Source of the DNA: Istiophorus platypterus
Lineage: Eukaryota; Chordata; Actinopteri; Istiophoriformes; Istiophoridae
NCBI GenBank assembly: GCA_016859345.1
Contig: CM029128.1
Coordinates: 16,942,104-17,006,103, forward strand
Length of the DNA stretch: 64,000 bases
Direction: 5' to 3'
Shown: positions 50,428 through 64,000 of the stretch, piece after piece
How positions within the stretch are numbered: position 1 is the stretch's first letter
How the letters are laid out: every line of letters begins with the position of its first letter
Made by a program: the position numbers and the translations under genes
The notes under the pieces: model-generated
Told to the model about the DNA's origin: nothing
What the model saw: the letters and a program-made list of their open reading frames with translations, nothing else
Database searches by the model: none

Positions 50428-51342
50428 TCTACATATTTCCTTGAGTCCAAAACAGATTTTTCATATTCCTCTTTTATCTCCATTTTCAACCTAATGTTTA
50501 TGCACTGTAAGTTCATGTGTTTATTTGATGTTTCCCATCTCTGACTGTCATATGAGATGAATGAATAGTATTTGACAGTTGAATGAAAAATATACTTTTC
50601 AACCCTTCCACCAACTTTTTTGTTGACTTGTGGATCACGGACTCAGTGTGAGCATCTCTTTCTAGTGCTAAAGAGGAAGGGGAAAGAGATTCCTGCACAT
50701 AGTGTTTATAGTGTCATGGTGACACACTGGAGGCGTGCAGATTAGAAAGGCTCTGAAGAGCACTTCCATGTGACTCAGCATGTTTGGCCAATTGCTCAGC
50801 AAGCTCCCCGTTCCATTTTCCCTCGACACACCCACTTTGTGCCACGTTCCAACAGTAGTGATGGCTCTTGTGACTCTGTCCCCTCGTCCCACTCGCCCCC
50901 CTCATCCCTCTATTTTTGGCATCAGAAATTCTGGGCACGTAGGCCTCAGCACAATGTAAATTATTCAGCCTGACTTGCCAGAGGCTGGGAGCGAATCATA
51001 AATCGCAGATGGTCTTAGGCTATTTCATACGGGTGACCGTGGTTAAACACCAATACACAGAAACATTTTCAAACCCACACAAATATAAGGTTGCATTACT
51101 TGTCGCAGAAGAAGAGAGTATTTGATTTCTGAAGTTGTGTGATATGGGCTTTTGTTGCATCAAAATGTGTATTGTATGCCCATGGCACGTGACATGCGAA
51201 GCACCTTTGATTTCTGGCTTGGTTTCAAAGACAATTCCTTTGAAGGTTAATTAATCATCAATGGATGCAGAATATCTCCGGTTTTTCTAAATGGCTTTGA
51301 TATTGTCTTCCCTTCAAGTGGAAATGCACCTGAACAACAGTG
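50428..51342. other. Non-coding stretch
   Basis: No gene or repeat recognised; the short frames on both strands overlap and lack domain signals. Confidence 0.5.
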
Positions 51343-51355
51343 CTCTATCTATCTT

Positions 51356-51416
<61 letters not shown>

Positions 51417-51427
51417 GTATCTATCTA
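51343..51427 (+). repeat. (TCTA)n tetranucleotide microsatellite
   Basis: About 20 TCTA units with one TTCT near the start and one TGTA near the end. Confidence 0.97.
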
Positions 51428-54400
51428 CTGTAAAGAAAATATTGTGTCACTGTCAAACAGTAAATATGTAGATTCTCAGCACTTAGGCCCAAGTGTATGT
51501 AAGATCTTTTTTGCGGGTTCATAAAAAATGATGTCAGCTCCAGCAGTGGACCTCAAGTATAGGAAAACAAACAAACATAAAAGAGAGAGTTACTAATATT
51601 CATGCTTAATACTTATGTGCAGTGAACAAACATGAATAATGTGTATTTCTCTCCAGATTTGTAGATGTCAAACATATGCTGGCATTTAGCTCACAGTATA
51701 AGGAGCTGAAAAAACTGAGAGAATATCACTTCATCTTTCAGTGCTGTTGTCTTTGACATTTAATGACATTTTTCCTAAAGAATACACAAACATCATCTTC
51801 AAAGTGTGGTCTTTGCTGCTATCTAATACTGGCACCTCTGGGTTCTGGGAGCTACAGTATAATGAGGCACTTTGAGATTTGTTACCTCAGGTGAAACAAA
51901 CTTTGCTTTGTGTTTTCCAGAGTTCCTGACTTATGACCTGTCACGCTTAGAGCATGGCACAGCTCTTTTCCCCTTGTTTGCTTGTTGACTTCTTTGGCAG
52001 TGTGAGGAGTGCCATGAAAAATGGGCGAAGGAAGCCGGCCTGGTGTCGGGCACAGATGCCAGAGCGAGGAAGCACTCAGTAGGGGCGGCGTCCATGTTTA
52101 GTGAAGCAGTTTGCTGTTTAATTAGACACTGTGGGAGTCACCTTCCTCAGACCTCTGAGTTCACATGTTCAGGCCAAGGGCACAACGTACCTGCTTCTGT
52201 GGCCTGGATTTTGATGGTATGGGAATACACATTGTAGATGCACACCCATGACAAACACACACCACTGAGCAATCTTTAGAAGACAGTTTGTTGACTTACA
52301 TTCATCCAAATTAAAGCTTCATCAATGCCTCAACATTAAACCTGCAACTTCTGTCAAACAAGCTGTGAACACAACACTCACATATCATCACCTTTTAAAT
52401 TTATATGATGACAGTTGCTTGTTTAAACACTCAGGACACCTGAAGCAACCTTAGCATTCATTCAAAGTTGTGTTCCTTGCTACCTGGTGATTGCATGTGT
52501 TTTACTTGCTCTCTTTTAGCTCTGGTTTAGTCTCCACCAACTCCTGTTATCAGCAGTTCAGCTGATAAATAATTTACTCACAGGAAGTGCGGTAATAACT
52601 TTTTCATGCCTTTTGGTGCTAGGCAGCCTGGGTTTATCAAAACTTTTTTTTCCTAAAGACAGCTGGCTGATGCATCTGTAAACAACACTGATGAACCAAA
52701 ATTGTTAAGTTGCAGGCTATAAAACTAAAAGAATATTTTTTTAAGATGCAGAAATGCTCACTAGAGCTGAAAGATAATGCAGAATCAGATGAGAAATATC
52801 TGTAGGTTTGTAATTATGACTGACCCAATTCACATTAGATAAAAACCATGATCCATTGTTGATTTCAGTGCTTTAAAGAAAGTATGTATGTATGTAAGTA
52901 AGTTCATTTTCAATTAAACATACAAAAGGAAACTTGAATTAAAGCTCCAATTCACTGTTCATTACATGCAGAGTATATATTGTTCTAGTCTGATCTGTTA
53001 GCTTATGTCATGAAATCTGGGTAAATATTTCTGTTCTACTGGGTCAATTTCCATATTTAGGCATGCAGATAATTAAGTAGATAAGAACTGGTAAAATTAG
53101 AATAATAATTTACCCTAAGATATGTGTTATTCCCTCCTCATGTTCTAATTTAAATTTGCTGTCATGGTCGTATGACATCATGACACTAAAGTGTCTGACT
53201 GGGAAATATTGGGAAATATTGGGAAATTTATCATTTTGATGAGGCACAGAGGGACAGCACTGAGACATGCAAAAACAGAAGAAAAAGTAAATGATTTTTT
53301 TTCAATCATAGTATTTGTCAATTGCAAGTACATTGATACTGAAAATATCAATAAAATGATCATAGAAAACATATTTGTTTTCCACACAAATATCCGATCA
53401 TATAGTTCTGGTTTAATACAGGAAAAGTTTACAGTACTTCAGACACAGCCTGACTATTGACAGTCAACAAAAAACACAAACCTTCCTAACTTGCCTAAAC
53501 CTAACCACAGACAGGCATCTTGATGTGAACTCAGGTCTCTGATGTTACAGTTGTGCACTCTGTATGGCTGCCATCCGCCCCAACCACCTCCTGGCAACTC
53601 CACAGCTCTTTAAAAACGTAGCACTTAATTCAGTCAAAAAACATGTTGTATCTCGACATAATCCAGTCAGTGATTTGCTGTTGCAGTTTAGTTGCATACA
53701 AACAAGGCAAGGTCTGATAATGTCCACAGCTCATTGTACTTCAATGATTTGAAGTCTGAAAAGATGCATCAGGTTTGTCCTGTTAGACTGAGACAAGGTG
53801 AAAAATGTAACTGGCATTCAAAACCTGAGTAGGTAGCCTGTAATGTAAGAGAAGCTGTTGATGAAGCTGTGGCCACAGACAGAAATACACACTTAGTCAA
53901 AGACAACAGAAAGATGCACACTAGACACACATAACAAAAATCATTTTCAAACTTCAGCTAATAAGTTCTTTCCTCTCAGTATTATTGAAAATTTTTCATC
54001 CGTACTCAATGGCCTGTCTTGTCCTCAGCCTTTCATAGTCAAATATGTGGCTTATTTGCTATGACCAGATTCTTTGTAAGTATTGTTCACTTTTGGCATT
54101 TTTTCTTCATGTGGCATCCCCACTCACTCCATCTCTGTTGCTGCTAATTTCCACTAATGATTAGTCAAGGATAAAGGAACAATGGGGCTTTTCACACATT
54201 GCTAACAAGTCGAAGGCTCTCACTCCACAAAGATTAAAGGCAGGCTCTTTTATGCACTGTGGAGTGAAGACCAATAAATCCTCATTGATGCTCCAGCAGT
54301 GTAATTATCACAGGACCCGGAGGCAGAGATCAAATCACTGCATGCTATTGACAGTGTAGCTTGATACAAACAGGTATGTTAGATCAGGCCACTGGAGGAG

Positions 54401-57400
54401 ACCACTGTGGGGTTTATCAGTTTGACTTATCAGTCCTTGATAGCTTCAAAATCTCTCACCCACTCTTCATCTGTCTCCATAGGGCTTTGACATATTTGCT
54501 GGGCCAATCAAGGGACAACAGTAGTTGATAAAGGAACGGTGGCCAAAAATCAAAAGTGCTAGCAATACAAGAAGAAAATACGAAAGAGCAGGAAAAGAAA
54601 TTCTTGGCATAAAATGTATACATGAAATTGAAACATCTCAGTCATAATAAAGTTAATGTTCAGACATACGGACTGTTTCTGATGCAGAAACTTGCAGCAA
54701 CTTACATGCTGCAGATGTTTAATTAATATCTTTTATCATTAAAATTGTTTTCTCCAAAACCAGATTTTTTTACTAGTACGCTTCACTAGCGGCATACAGC
54801 ATGCACATAATAATCTCCGCTACTTTACTTTAATGCTATAGATTATTTTAAAAAGCACAGCTGAGGAGTTTTGAATGACAGCTTTCCACACAAATCCCAG
54901 CTTGATAGGGTTTTCCGCCATGGTAGACGAGGAAAACAAGATAATCTCTGAATGGCATGAAGTATTGAGGGGTGGGAGAAGCAGGAAAAGATAAACAGAG
55001 AAAAAAGAGACAGAGGGGCAGAGAGAAATAGACAGAGAGAGAGACAGAGAGACAGAGATTCAATTCTTCTGTTGCCTCATTCTCAGGGTGTGTGGTGTAT
55101 CTGCTCTGTATGCGTTTCCGTGCCTCCAGAAGGACTGGTGTTTGTGTGCACACGCTGATGATTTTGACAGCCGGGCCGTATCAGCAGAAACAAGGCCTAT
55201 AAATTTCAATGGTTTCAGATGCCTCACACAAGTATTGACTTTTAATATCTTTGCTGGAATGGCCCAGTCAGACAGAAATATCTGTTATCTTGGAAATACT
55301 AATTCTACAGGCAGACATACGTGTGAACACGGTCAAACACAATATACAGCGCATATACATTTTAATCTACCCAAGCATGCTCACCTTTACATCTTACACA
55401 TACGGCAATGCTTTCAATATAGAGTATGTGTTTACTCTATGCTCAAGCTCACTCAAGCTGTCCTCTACTGTATATGAATGGAAGTATTTGTCTTTCTGAA
55501 TGCAACACTGCACTTTTACTAAGTATTTACCAATTCGGCACATTCGCCAAGGTTCCTCTGATGCTGCAAAATTGGAAAATCTTTGGGGGATGCTTAATGA
55601 TGTGCATGTTTGGTAGATTTGTTAAACCACTTATGCAGTGTTTTAAATGCACAACACAAGCTTAAGTAAAAGTACATGTTAGCAATGATGGTCTGGAGAT
55701 GATGTGCTATGAAGGAAAAGGGAACCGGGTGATTATGAATATTTTTGACCATGGGCCAATCTGTGACAAGTATGCTTGGACCTTTAGATAATCCGCCCTC
55801 CTTGAAGTAGAGTGTTGTTTTGAAGCTGCTACGACACATTGGTGAGATAAATCATTCCTCCACAAGTCGTCAACATCTAATCAGGTGTGTATTAAACTGA
55901 AACGTGGTAAAATCAGCAAAGCTGTGCCCATCTTGAGATGATCAGTGTGATATTTTAAATCCAGAAATAGCCAGGACACAGATGTGAGATGCATCATTCC
56001 CATGTTTATCCAATTCTGATCAAGCTGGGGATGGACCTTATGTTTTCTCAACGGTCCAAGACACACATCACACCAACAGCTTGCATTTCATTACTTTCCA
56101 CCAACATACAATAGTTCCGTTAGCCTTGGCAATCAGGTGAGACTTTAAATAGTTAGTGACTGTGACATGTCCATGCTAGTGCAAAGCCCACATGGATTTA
56201 TAAGACACCCAAAAAAAAACAAGAACAAAAAAACCCCAACTGTGCCAGTGGTAAGACATTTGTCACATTGACAAAGAAAATCAGCAACATTCCCTGGGTG
56301 TTACTGTGCATACACAGATCTTTCCCTTTTGGCTAAATTCTGCTTCACAAAAGGTTCTGCACTGTTGTCATTTTTGATCAGACAGTATATTAATAATTTA
56401 GGTTTGCAACAGATATCAACAGACCATCTTTCTTTGTAGGTCATTTGCACTGAGCATCATGAATATTACACTGTAATCTGTTTTGAATAATGAAAAAAAA
56501 TGAAACAGTCACACAAAATAAGGATTTCACCTCACTACTCCAGGCTCCAGTGTCCATGCAAAATGTCCTGTTAAAGATCTTTCTAGTGAGCTGTTGTTCA
56601 GAGATATCCACACTCTTCAAAAGTTGAATTATCTCATATTTTTATCTGAAGTTTGAAGGTTCCCAAAACATATACTCTCTAAAGATAAGCTTATGAACTC
56701 CCAAAAACTATGAAATTGCTCTGTGTGTCATATGAATAATCTGAAATAGGACACACATAAGAATCATGCAGTTATGTATACGTACCAAATCCCAGATCAT
56801 ACCACAGTTTGACTTTGCTCAGCACTGATCCTGGGACTCTACATGCTGGATTAACTGAAACATCAATACTGTCCTGGATAAGTGACTTTCTTATCAAAAA
56901 TAAAACCAAGATACTGTGGACAACAATTTGAATGACAAGCAGACGATCATAGTGATGCTCAGCAAACGTCCAACTTCCACAAGTAAGTGAATCCTCACTT
57001 GTGACTTTACAAAACACAAACGTAGACAACCATTCCACACAGTTTACATTAGAATGTCATTCAGCAAAGGCAGAGACACTGAGAAAAAAGGCGAATCTGG
57101 ATGAAATGGAGCTCTGCAGAGGCAGTTTGTAAGAGCAAGCTGAACTCAATATATTCAGCAGTGTTTCAGTTTGATAATTTCTATTTTTTTCTTCTATTTT
57201 TCTTTAGCTACATATGATGCCAACAGTCCCGATTCCATCAGGAATCATAAAATCAATCATAAATCTCATACCTGATTAAAGTAATGTTCATTTGATCAGC
57301 ATCAGAAAGAGCACCACACAATTTTCTATTGACTAAGACAGTAATTGACTCTGACCACCTTGGTATCAGCTGTGCATGAGGCCTGTTTGCAGTAAAGGGA

Positions 57401-58924
57401 ATGAGTGAAATGAAGTCTTAAAGACAGTGAGTATAATGTATCTACCTATAAATCCAGTAAGACCTAATCTTTGAGACTGAGTCAGGTTAAGAGGCTGGAG
57501 ATCCAATCCATGTTGCAGGGATCACTACATTCCAAGACAACCATTAATACTCATTAATAGGATTCACAGTGGCTTAAGGCCGGGGCTGATCTCCTCAAGT
57601 GGGTGTTGCTTTCTCTCCCCAGCCAGCTGGGCTGACCAATGAGTGGATGATGAAGCAAGAATAGTGCCAAAGCAGTTCATCAGAGGCTCCTCCAGGGTCT
57701 GAAATTTGTTATTATTAGGCAGAAATACATCCTGGAGTTCATTTCATTAAGTAAATTTGGGGTGTTAGAGGAGCAAGGCTTGATTTATTTTTGGACATTT
57801 ATTCTGCATAGGGACACATTGGCATGGAATACAAACTCGCTGATAAGATTTTATGAACTCCTCATGCCCCCCCCCCATCTATCAGGATGTGATAGAAAAC
57901 CCTTACTGTGGTTGCTTTCTGGATATGGGGCCTTAAAGCAGGGAGAATACAGTTGCTGCCCTATTTGTGTGCAAGGCATCCTAAAGTTGGTCATTAATTT
58001 TCATTAAGTGCTGTCAGTAAGGACCATTAACCAGGCTAGAGAATAATCACCTCCCCAGAGAGTTGACCCATTTATGGCACAGGTAAGGGTTAACAGAAAC
58101 AGCCCACCTTAGATGTACCAACACAAAACTCACAACACATAACTCAGTAAGCATTCTGTGATGAACCTTTTTTCTTTGACTAACACCAAAGTACTAAAGT
58201 ACTTCACTAAAAAGGGTAAAAAGGGGAAAAAAAGATTAAATCCATATTTTTTAGGGTTCCTCAACATATGGCAAGGTTTAAAAGTTCAGAGGAGACTTTT
58301 CTTTTCCTTATCAAACAAATGACAGGATCAGAGACTTAAATCCTACTTATCAGTTATGATTTTTAGTAACATTATTTGCATTAGATAAATGTGTCACTTT
58401 TGTAATACCCACTTTAGGATGTTGGCACATATTAACGCCTATAGTCTGACCTTAATCTACTGGATAAGAGCATTATCGCCTCTATGTCACACTACAGCTG
58501 TGATCACTGGGATTACAGTGAGCATTATGTGAGCATTTTTATCAAATACATCTTTCAAGATTAAATGTGTGTGTTCCGTGATGGTTTCGAGGCAGTGATG
58601 GTGCCTATTCAATCCTGCTGAATACTAGAACAACAGAAACTATGTTTTTCTGCATTGTTTTTCTGTCTATAGAGGGACGAGAAGTTAATGTATCAGAACC
58701 ATAGGCAGCATCGTGAGGAAAAGAAAAGAGGGTATTGCTGCCTTTTACGAAACATTACAAAGAATAATATTTTAGCCCTTTTTCCACATTGAATCTGTCG
58801 TGGTGTAGAATTTTTATTTGTGCCTATTCCAAAAACTTTTTTCTGTTTTTTTTGGCTGATCAGAGGTTGGTGTTCCCCCCTCTGACTTTTGTTGTTTAAA
58901 TTTAAGTTAAACACTGGCTGACAC
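51428..58924. other. Gene desert, no gene seen
   Basis: Seven and a half kilobases without a supportable gene. A decamer repeat GGGAAATATT occurs twice plus a part at 53201-53227. GA-rich sequence lies at 55009-55058. A run of nine C lies near 57867-57875. The short frames lack domain signals. Confidence 0.55.
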
Positions 58925-59225
58925 TGACTAAATACAACTAAGGCTAACAAACTGCAAAGCTGACAATGTGCAAGTGCAGAAGGGGTGCTGAAGCTGAGGC
59001 TGAAAAAAAATGATAGGTAAAGGGAAGAAATTAGAGGAGAGGCTAATGAAATATAGCTGAGGCTGACAAATTGTGGAGTACGGCTAAAAATTCCAAAGTG
59101 CAACGGAAACTGATAAGATGATGAGGTGCAGCTGAAGCTGACAAAGCAGAGCTGGAAATTATGCGGCTGAAGCTGACAAGGTAAAGCTGAGGTTGACAAT
59201 GAGCTTCTAAGTCTGACAGCGTTGA
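58925..59225 (+). repeat. Degenerate minisatellite with core GCTGARGCTGACAA
   Basis: Variants of the core recur at uneven spacing: CTAAGGCTAACAAACTG, GCTGAAGCTGAGGCTGAAAA, GCTGAGGCTGACAAATTG, GCTGAAGCTGACAAAGCAG, GCTGAAGCTGACAAGGTAA and GCTGAGGTTGACAATGAG. The units are old and diverged. A 168-codon minus-strand frame (58693-59199) runs through them and is Ser/Leu/Phe-rich; it looks like a by-product of the repeat. Confidence 0.75.
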
Positions 59226-61984
59226 AGATTTGAATAATGAAAGTGTGAAAAGAGGACGTTACACTTCACAATCTCAGTGTGGGATATTTGCAGGTGACCA
59301 GGTATTTGTATAATGTTCAAAATTGAATGCTATGTACTCTGTATGTATGCAATAAATGTAAAGTAATCAAAAGAGGGAACTTGACATCTCTAATGCTAAT
59401 GGCACCTTCGATATTTGTCTGCAACATGTCAGCTGTAGTGGTTTTTATTAACATGATTATACAACTAAACTTTACAACAACTTTTGCAAACATACTTTTA
59501 ACAAGAACCCAGTTGCTATCATTCTGCCTGAAGTTGCTGTGCTAACTGTGGAAATATTTGTCTTGTGGGTTTGAAACCCTGGTAATCTACAGCGGAGGTA
59601 ATAGAAAACTCTAGAGACTGGCTTGGAGCAGAAAAAAGATCTTGTCTCAGTGTGGAAAAAAGACGGTGGCATTTCCCAGCCCTAATCTTAGAAAAACACT
59701 AAAAGTGAAATAAAAACCTATATCTCTCTACATTTCAAGGGTTTTCTTTGAACTAAGGCACTGGAAATGGTCTTAACTCAATTTACATCTGGTATTAAAA
59801 TGTGATCTGTGTCTGATCTGTATCTGATCTGGATTATGACATCCATCTGTCTTTGTGACACACATTTTTCCAAAGAGGAATGTTTTTTTCTTCAATCATT
59901 TTTTTTGATATGGTGGTTACCTGTTGAGGCTGTAGTTGTGGTTACATGCTCCAAAAATAACTTTAAAAAATGGTATTTTTCTGAGTGAAACATGGTAGAG
60001 AGATATGAATTACAGGATTTCATGTTACATTCCTTTGTTTGGTACAACATATGTTAACAAATCTCTGAACTTTGAGTCAAATAATACACGTCTTCCAATG
60101 TCAATGTAGATCACTGGACATTAAAACCATCTGCTATAGATGCATAAATATCCTCTTAAGACTACACTATGGTTTAGGCAGCTGCTTTTCAGTTTGGTAG
60201 TGTGACACCGCATTTAAACCCTGGGGTGCATCACTAATTATAAGCTTTTTAAAATCACTCCAAATCTGACAGCCATCCCAGAATGGCAAATTTAACAAGA
60301 GGAAAAAAATAAATGTGTGAGAGCAAGAAATTCTTAGAGCAGTTATTAAATGTTCAAAAATACAGCTTATATTTTAATGTTTCATAAAAGACTTTTACAG
60401 ATGATGGGAATTTTTATTGAGTGTAAAGGCTCCATGGACCTCAGTGATAGGTTTTCAGCAACAACTCTAGGTCTCATAATAGTACACTAAGGAGACACTG
60501 AATACAAAGAAAAAATTGCAGCACAAAATAGAATGTACTTTAGAGTGACTTAACAATAGACCGTTGCATCGTCTGTCCTTAAAAAGCAATTTAAAAAAAA
60601 AAATGCCAGTGACGAAGAGAGAGAGCAAGGAAAGCTCCAGTGTGGAAACCAGTGGGAGCTAGCAGCAGATGTTTCACACCAAAATGGGTAAACAGCATTT
60701 GTAGGGCATGAAATTGATTCAAAGCTTTTTGATGGGAAAAGAGAGGAAAGGAAGAGTAAAAAAAAAAGGAAACATTTAGGTAAAATTGGATCAACTGTAA
60801 ATTCATTTCAGGCTAATTGAAAAGAAAATGAGAAAGATGTAGAAAACATATATATCTTAATTTACATCAGAGAGGACTTTCCTTGGAAGATTCAGCTCAC
60901 CGAGGTTAGCAAGAGCAGAGATGTAGGTGATCCCAGCAGGCATCTCACCTGTCAGTCTAAAGACCTGAGGCAAGTCTGTGACACACATGCTGTGCAATTT
61001 TTAGTGTTAATGCCTTTGGTTTGAGGGGAGATGACATCTTCTTAAAGCAGAGTGAGCTGTCAAGCCCAAGGCTGTGGGAGATGGGTGCTACATCCATTTC
61101 TATATGCTTTTCCCCCCAGAACCCTTTTAATGGGACTGAAACACATGACCATCTAATAGAGTGAACACTGGTTTGTTTATCAGTTTTTTTTTCCCTTTGT
61201 ATTTCCAATGTAGTGCTAATTTAAGATAGAGAGTAAAAAGTAAAGAAAAATTGTGTGATTTGGTGTAACATCCAATATATAACTAATTATATAGTTATAT
61301 AGTTTTACTGTCCTTTATTTTCCTGTATTAGCAACTATAGCAAAAAATAAATAGATAAATGATTCAGTGCTTCTTTATTATTTTCCTTCAAAATCCTCAA
61401 ATATTTCATTCAATTTAATACTTAAAAAAGAGATAAGTGAGATAATCCAGACCTATCCGAATCAGAACAACAGTATAAAAATTTTTCTGAATATTTTTTT
61501 TTACTTAAACTCGATGTTTTTCGATCTTTCTCAGTAGATTCAGTTGCAGCATTAGAGTCAGAGGCCTCAGGCCTCAGGCTGCACTACAAGCTCTCTTAGA
61601 CCAAACACTTAGTTCTCTCCTCAGCAGTCACCGTATAATCCTAGATCAAAGGTCTCAGAAAATCAGGGCAAATTCTCTTGGGTAACAGCCAAGTGATGTG
61701 AGTTGAAATGCTGAGTTTTTATCCTACTTTGGCACCTCATCATCTGATAGGCTTGCAAATTGCTATTGTTTTTTTTTTTTTTTTTTCCTCTGAGTATTTC
61801 ATTATTCACAAGCTTTTTTTTAGTGTAAAGACAAAATCTAGTTATAAAAAATAAAGTTAAATTGAGTTCCTTGACTACAAAGTAAGTATCAATAAGATAT
61901 AATCAAACACCCACACATTCACTTTCTTTGAGGCGCAGCAGTGCTTTGAGATAAATGCTAGTTTCTGGATGTGGTGATGGAGGA
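59226..61984. other. Non-coding stretch
   Basis: AT-rich with poly-A/T runs (for example 60592-60602 and 61769-61787). No gene recognised. Confidence 0.5.
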
Positions 61985-62220
61985 AAAGCCAGGGGATCAC
62001 CAATGTCATCAGAATTAATCCACTAGGGAGATCGAATGTCCGCACATAATTTTGTGCCAATCCCGGTAGATGTCGAAACAGTTTCCTCTGTAAATGAAAA
62101 CTTTTTAAGTGCCGGTGGCACAGGTCAGGGGATCTCCAACGTCTCCAGGCTTCATCTTCTGGCAAACAGAAATGTCTGTGCAAAATTTCAAGGCAATCCA
62201 TCCAGCACTTGTTGAGACAA
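61985..62220 (+). repeat. Dispersed fish repeat present as two adjacent diverged copies
   Basis: Copy 1 (about 61985-62083) and copy 2 (about 62119-62218) share the order AGGGGATCNCCAA, GAATGTC or AAATGTCTGTGC, AAAATTTCAAGGCAATCCAT-like wording and TGTTGAGAC or TGTCGAAAC. Both match, from memory, a short interspersed repeat often seen tandemly in teleost DNA. The offset between copies is about 134 bp. Confidence 0.65.
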
Positions 62221-63007
62221 AGAAAAAGGGGGTGGAATGATATACTATCAGACACACACAGAGCCTGGCTGCTAGTGTGACTTAAAATCAACTTCACCTT
62301 GGTTCTCTTTTTCCCTTATCTGGTATTCTAGAATTTGGTCAATGGCTAATACCATGACAGCGCTAATAGTATTGGATTTGAGAAGAGAAGTGTTAATGTC
62401 CAAAAACAGCCAAATCTCTGACAGGATGGATAAGCTCTTTGTACACATTAGAGCACCTTACTTTTGCTTCTGAACCCATAAAATGGAGCAATATCTATGT
62501 AATCTAATATGTCTAATTGGTAGTGACCCCACTGGGGGAAAAAAATTACATTTTTGTTCTTTCCCATCATGTTAATCGTCCTCTGACTCCACAGTATTAT
62601 CTTGCAAACCCATCAGGCAGTCCCAACCCTCAGGTTGGAAAAATGGCATGAGGTTACAGGTAAGAGATGTTTGGGTAAAATCTCCATCTTGGTTGTGTTT
62701 GGTGCCTTTCCCCTTTCAGATGAAATTCAGCCTGCATGCGATCCAGCCAACTGTAGTGTCAGTTTAATTTGGATTTTCTGTCAGGTTCCAGGTGTGGATT
62801 AGAAGGTGAAAACAGTGAGTAGGTTTGTAGAGAGTTGAAAGTTGGAAGGGTGTGAGTGGGTGGAGAGCGATGGCTGAGCAGACAGCTTCATTTGGTTTGT
62901 CACCCGGGTCCTTCTGTGGCTCTGAGCAGATGTGCTGTGCAGAGGCTGTATTTCTTAACTCAGGAAAAGTAATGTGACGTGCTGCACAGCAAAAATCCTG
63001 AGCTTGC
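62221..63007. other. Non-coding stretch
   Basis: No gene or repeat recognised. Confidence 0.5.
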
Positions 63008-63090
63008 CAAACACACAAACATGCACTGACCACACACACAAACATGTGCACACATGCGCGCACACACCCACACACCCACACACACACACT
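63008..63090 (+). repeat. Interrupted (CA)n microsatellite
   Basis: CA-rich run with TG, GCGCG and CCC interruptions. Confidence 0.92.
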
Positions 63091-64000
63091 CATAGCAACA
63101 ACCTACCACCATAGCTTGTTGTATTGTAAATCATTGCCCTCTCACTGGCCTATTAAGATATGGAAAGCTCCACATGGGATTTATACAGTCAATCTACTTT
63201 ACTGGTCTTTGGTCTTAGTGCTGCCATCAGGTTCGTTCCTTAAGTGCCTTATCAGTTAAATGCAGCTGTGATGGACCATGTGTTCAGACACATATGTGAA
63301 TGTGACTTTAGCATGAATAGAGAACTAAAGTATATTCCATAAACATACTATATGTATGCATACAAATAATATATATGCCAACATCATATATTTAGTGTCT
63401 TGACAAACATGAGCAAAAATGCATTGTTTATAAATGCCTTTCTTTTTACAATAAAGTGACACTCCAAACACAGTGATGGTGTTTCTAATTCACTTTGAGA
63501 TTTTGCCCTGATGTCACCACATGTGGCAACATAATCTCCTAAACTAAGCATCTTCATTATCTAAAACATTAAAACATGTTCATATTTGCACAACTTCTGG
63601 ACTTTGGACTCCTCAGAGAGCAGGTTGCCTATCAGGTAAGGAAAGATCTTGATCTCTGAGGTGACAAAGAACAACAACCACTGTTATTGACACTGGCATT
63701 TCCATGCAATTAATATGAAATACAATTGTTTTTCTCTCATTCACACAGAAATCTTACCTTTTCTGAAAAAGATTTGAGATCAACATTGATGGTAAAGGGA
63801 TGAAAACTGTAAAACATCATCAGAAATACAGTCAGATGCAAATGATTTCACCTTTCATCTTCCATCAGGAGGCTGATATTTTCCACGTTGCATCACACTG
63901 TAGCTGCAGTAATAAAGATTATGCCATGGCCTGGGTAAAAAGCCTATTACACTCTCCTGTGCATTAGTGAAATATACAATAAAAGTGAGGAAAAAGGCAA
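63091..64000. other. Non-coding right edge
   Basis: AT-rich, no gene or repeat recognised up to the end of the window. Confidence 0.5.

Noticed and set aside
58693..59199. 168-codon minus-strand frame as a gene
   Set aside because: It runs through the degenerate minisatellite, has low-complexity Ser/Leu/Phe composition and no recognisable domain, signal or splice context.

Overview
The window is vertebrate, most likely ray-finned (teleost) fish, genomic DNA. It is AT-rich and gene-poor, full of (CA)n/(GT)n, (TA)n and (TCTA)n microsatellites. It carries decayed RTE-like, L2-like and Tc1/mariner-like elements of types common in fish. Only one protein-coding gene can be supported.

That gene is a minus-strand LRRTM4 orthologue or co-orthologue (a leucine-rich repeat synaptic adhesion protein). 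Nearly all of its coding sequence is one exon at 29330-30897. The open frame runs further upstream, but that extension is a polypyrimidine tract ending in a splice acceptor and contains no ATG. The exon starts with the last two bases of a glycine codon, so the true start must lie in an upstream exon ending ATGG. The best candidate is at 43020-43017, at the edge of a CpG island (about 43.0-44.6 kb) with a TATA-like box on the same strand at 44714-44706. A weaker alternative lies at 32248-32245. The model gives a 523-residue type I membrane protein ending in the PDZ ligand ECEV. The bases coding for the final valine and stop also form a consensus splice donor, matching the two C-terminal forms known for LRRTM3/LRRTM4.

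Layout: 1-0.33 kb, dispersed fish repeat. 0.33-9.6 kb, non-coding, with a roughly 125-bp inverted repeat pair at 5.3 and 6.2 kb. 9.6-15.2 kb, microsatellites, an RTE-like LINE fragment on the minus strand, and the 3' tail of another LINE. 15.2-29.3 kb, 3' flank of LRRTM4, or intron if the long isoform exists. 29.3-30.9 kb, main LRRTM4 exon. 30.9-43.0 kb, proposed first intron, holding an L2-like LINE fragment, a dead Tc1 transposon and two repeat termini facing each other. 43.0-44.7 kb, CpG island and promoter. 44.7-64 kb, upstream gene desert with microsatellites, a degenerate minisatellite and a duplicated dispersed repeat.

I found no clearly undescribed biological system. The most informative points are the stop/donor overlap at the LRRTM4 C terminus, the split start codon linking the gene to the CpG island, and the unexplained 5.3/6.2-kb inverted repeat. 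All family assignments come from reading and recall, with no database search.
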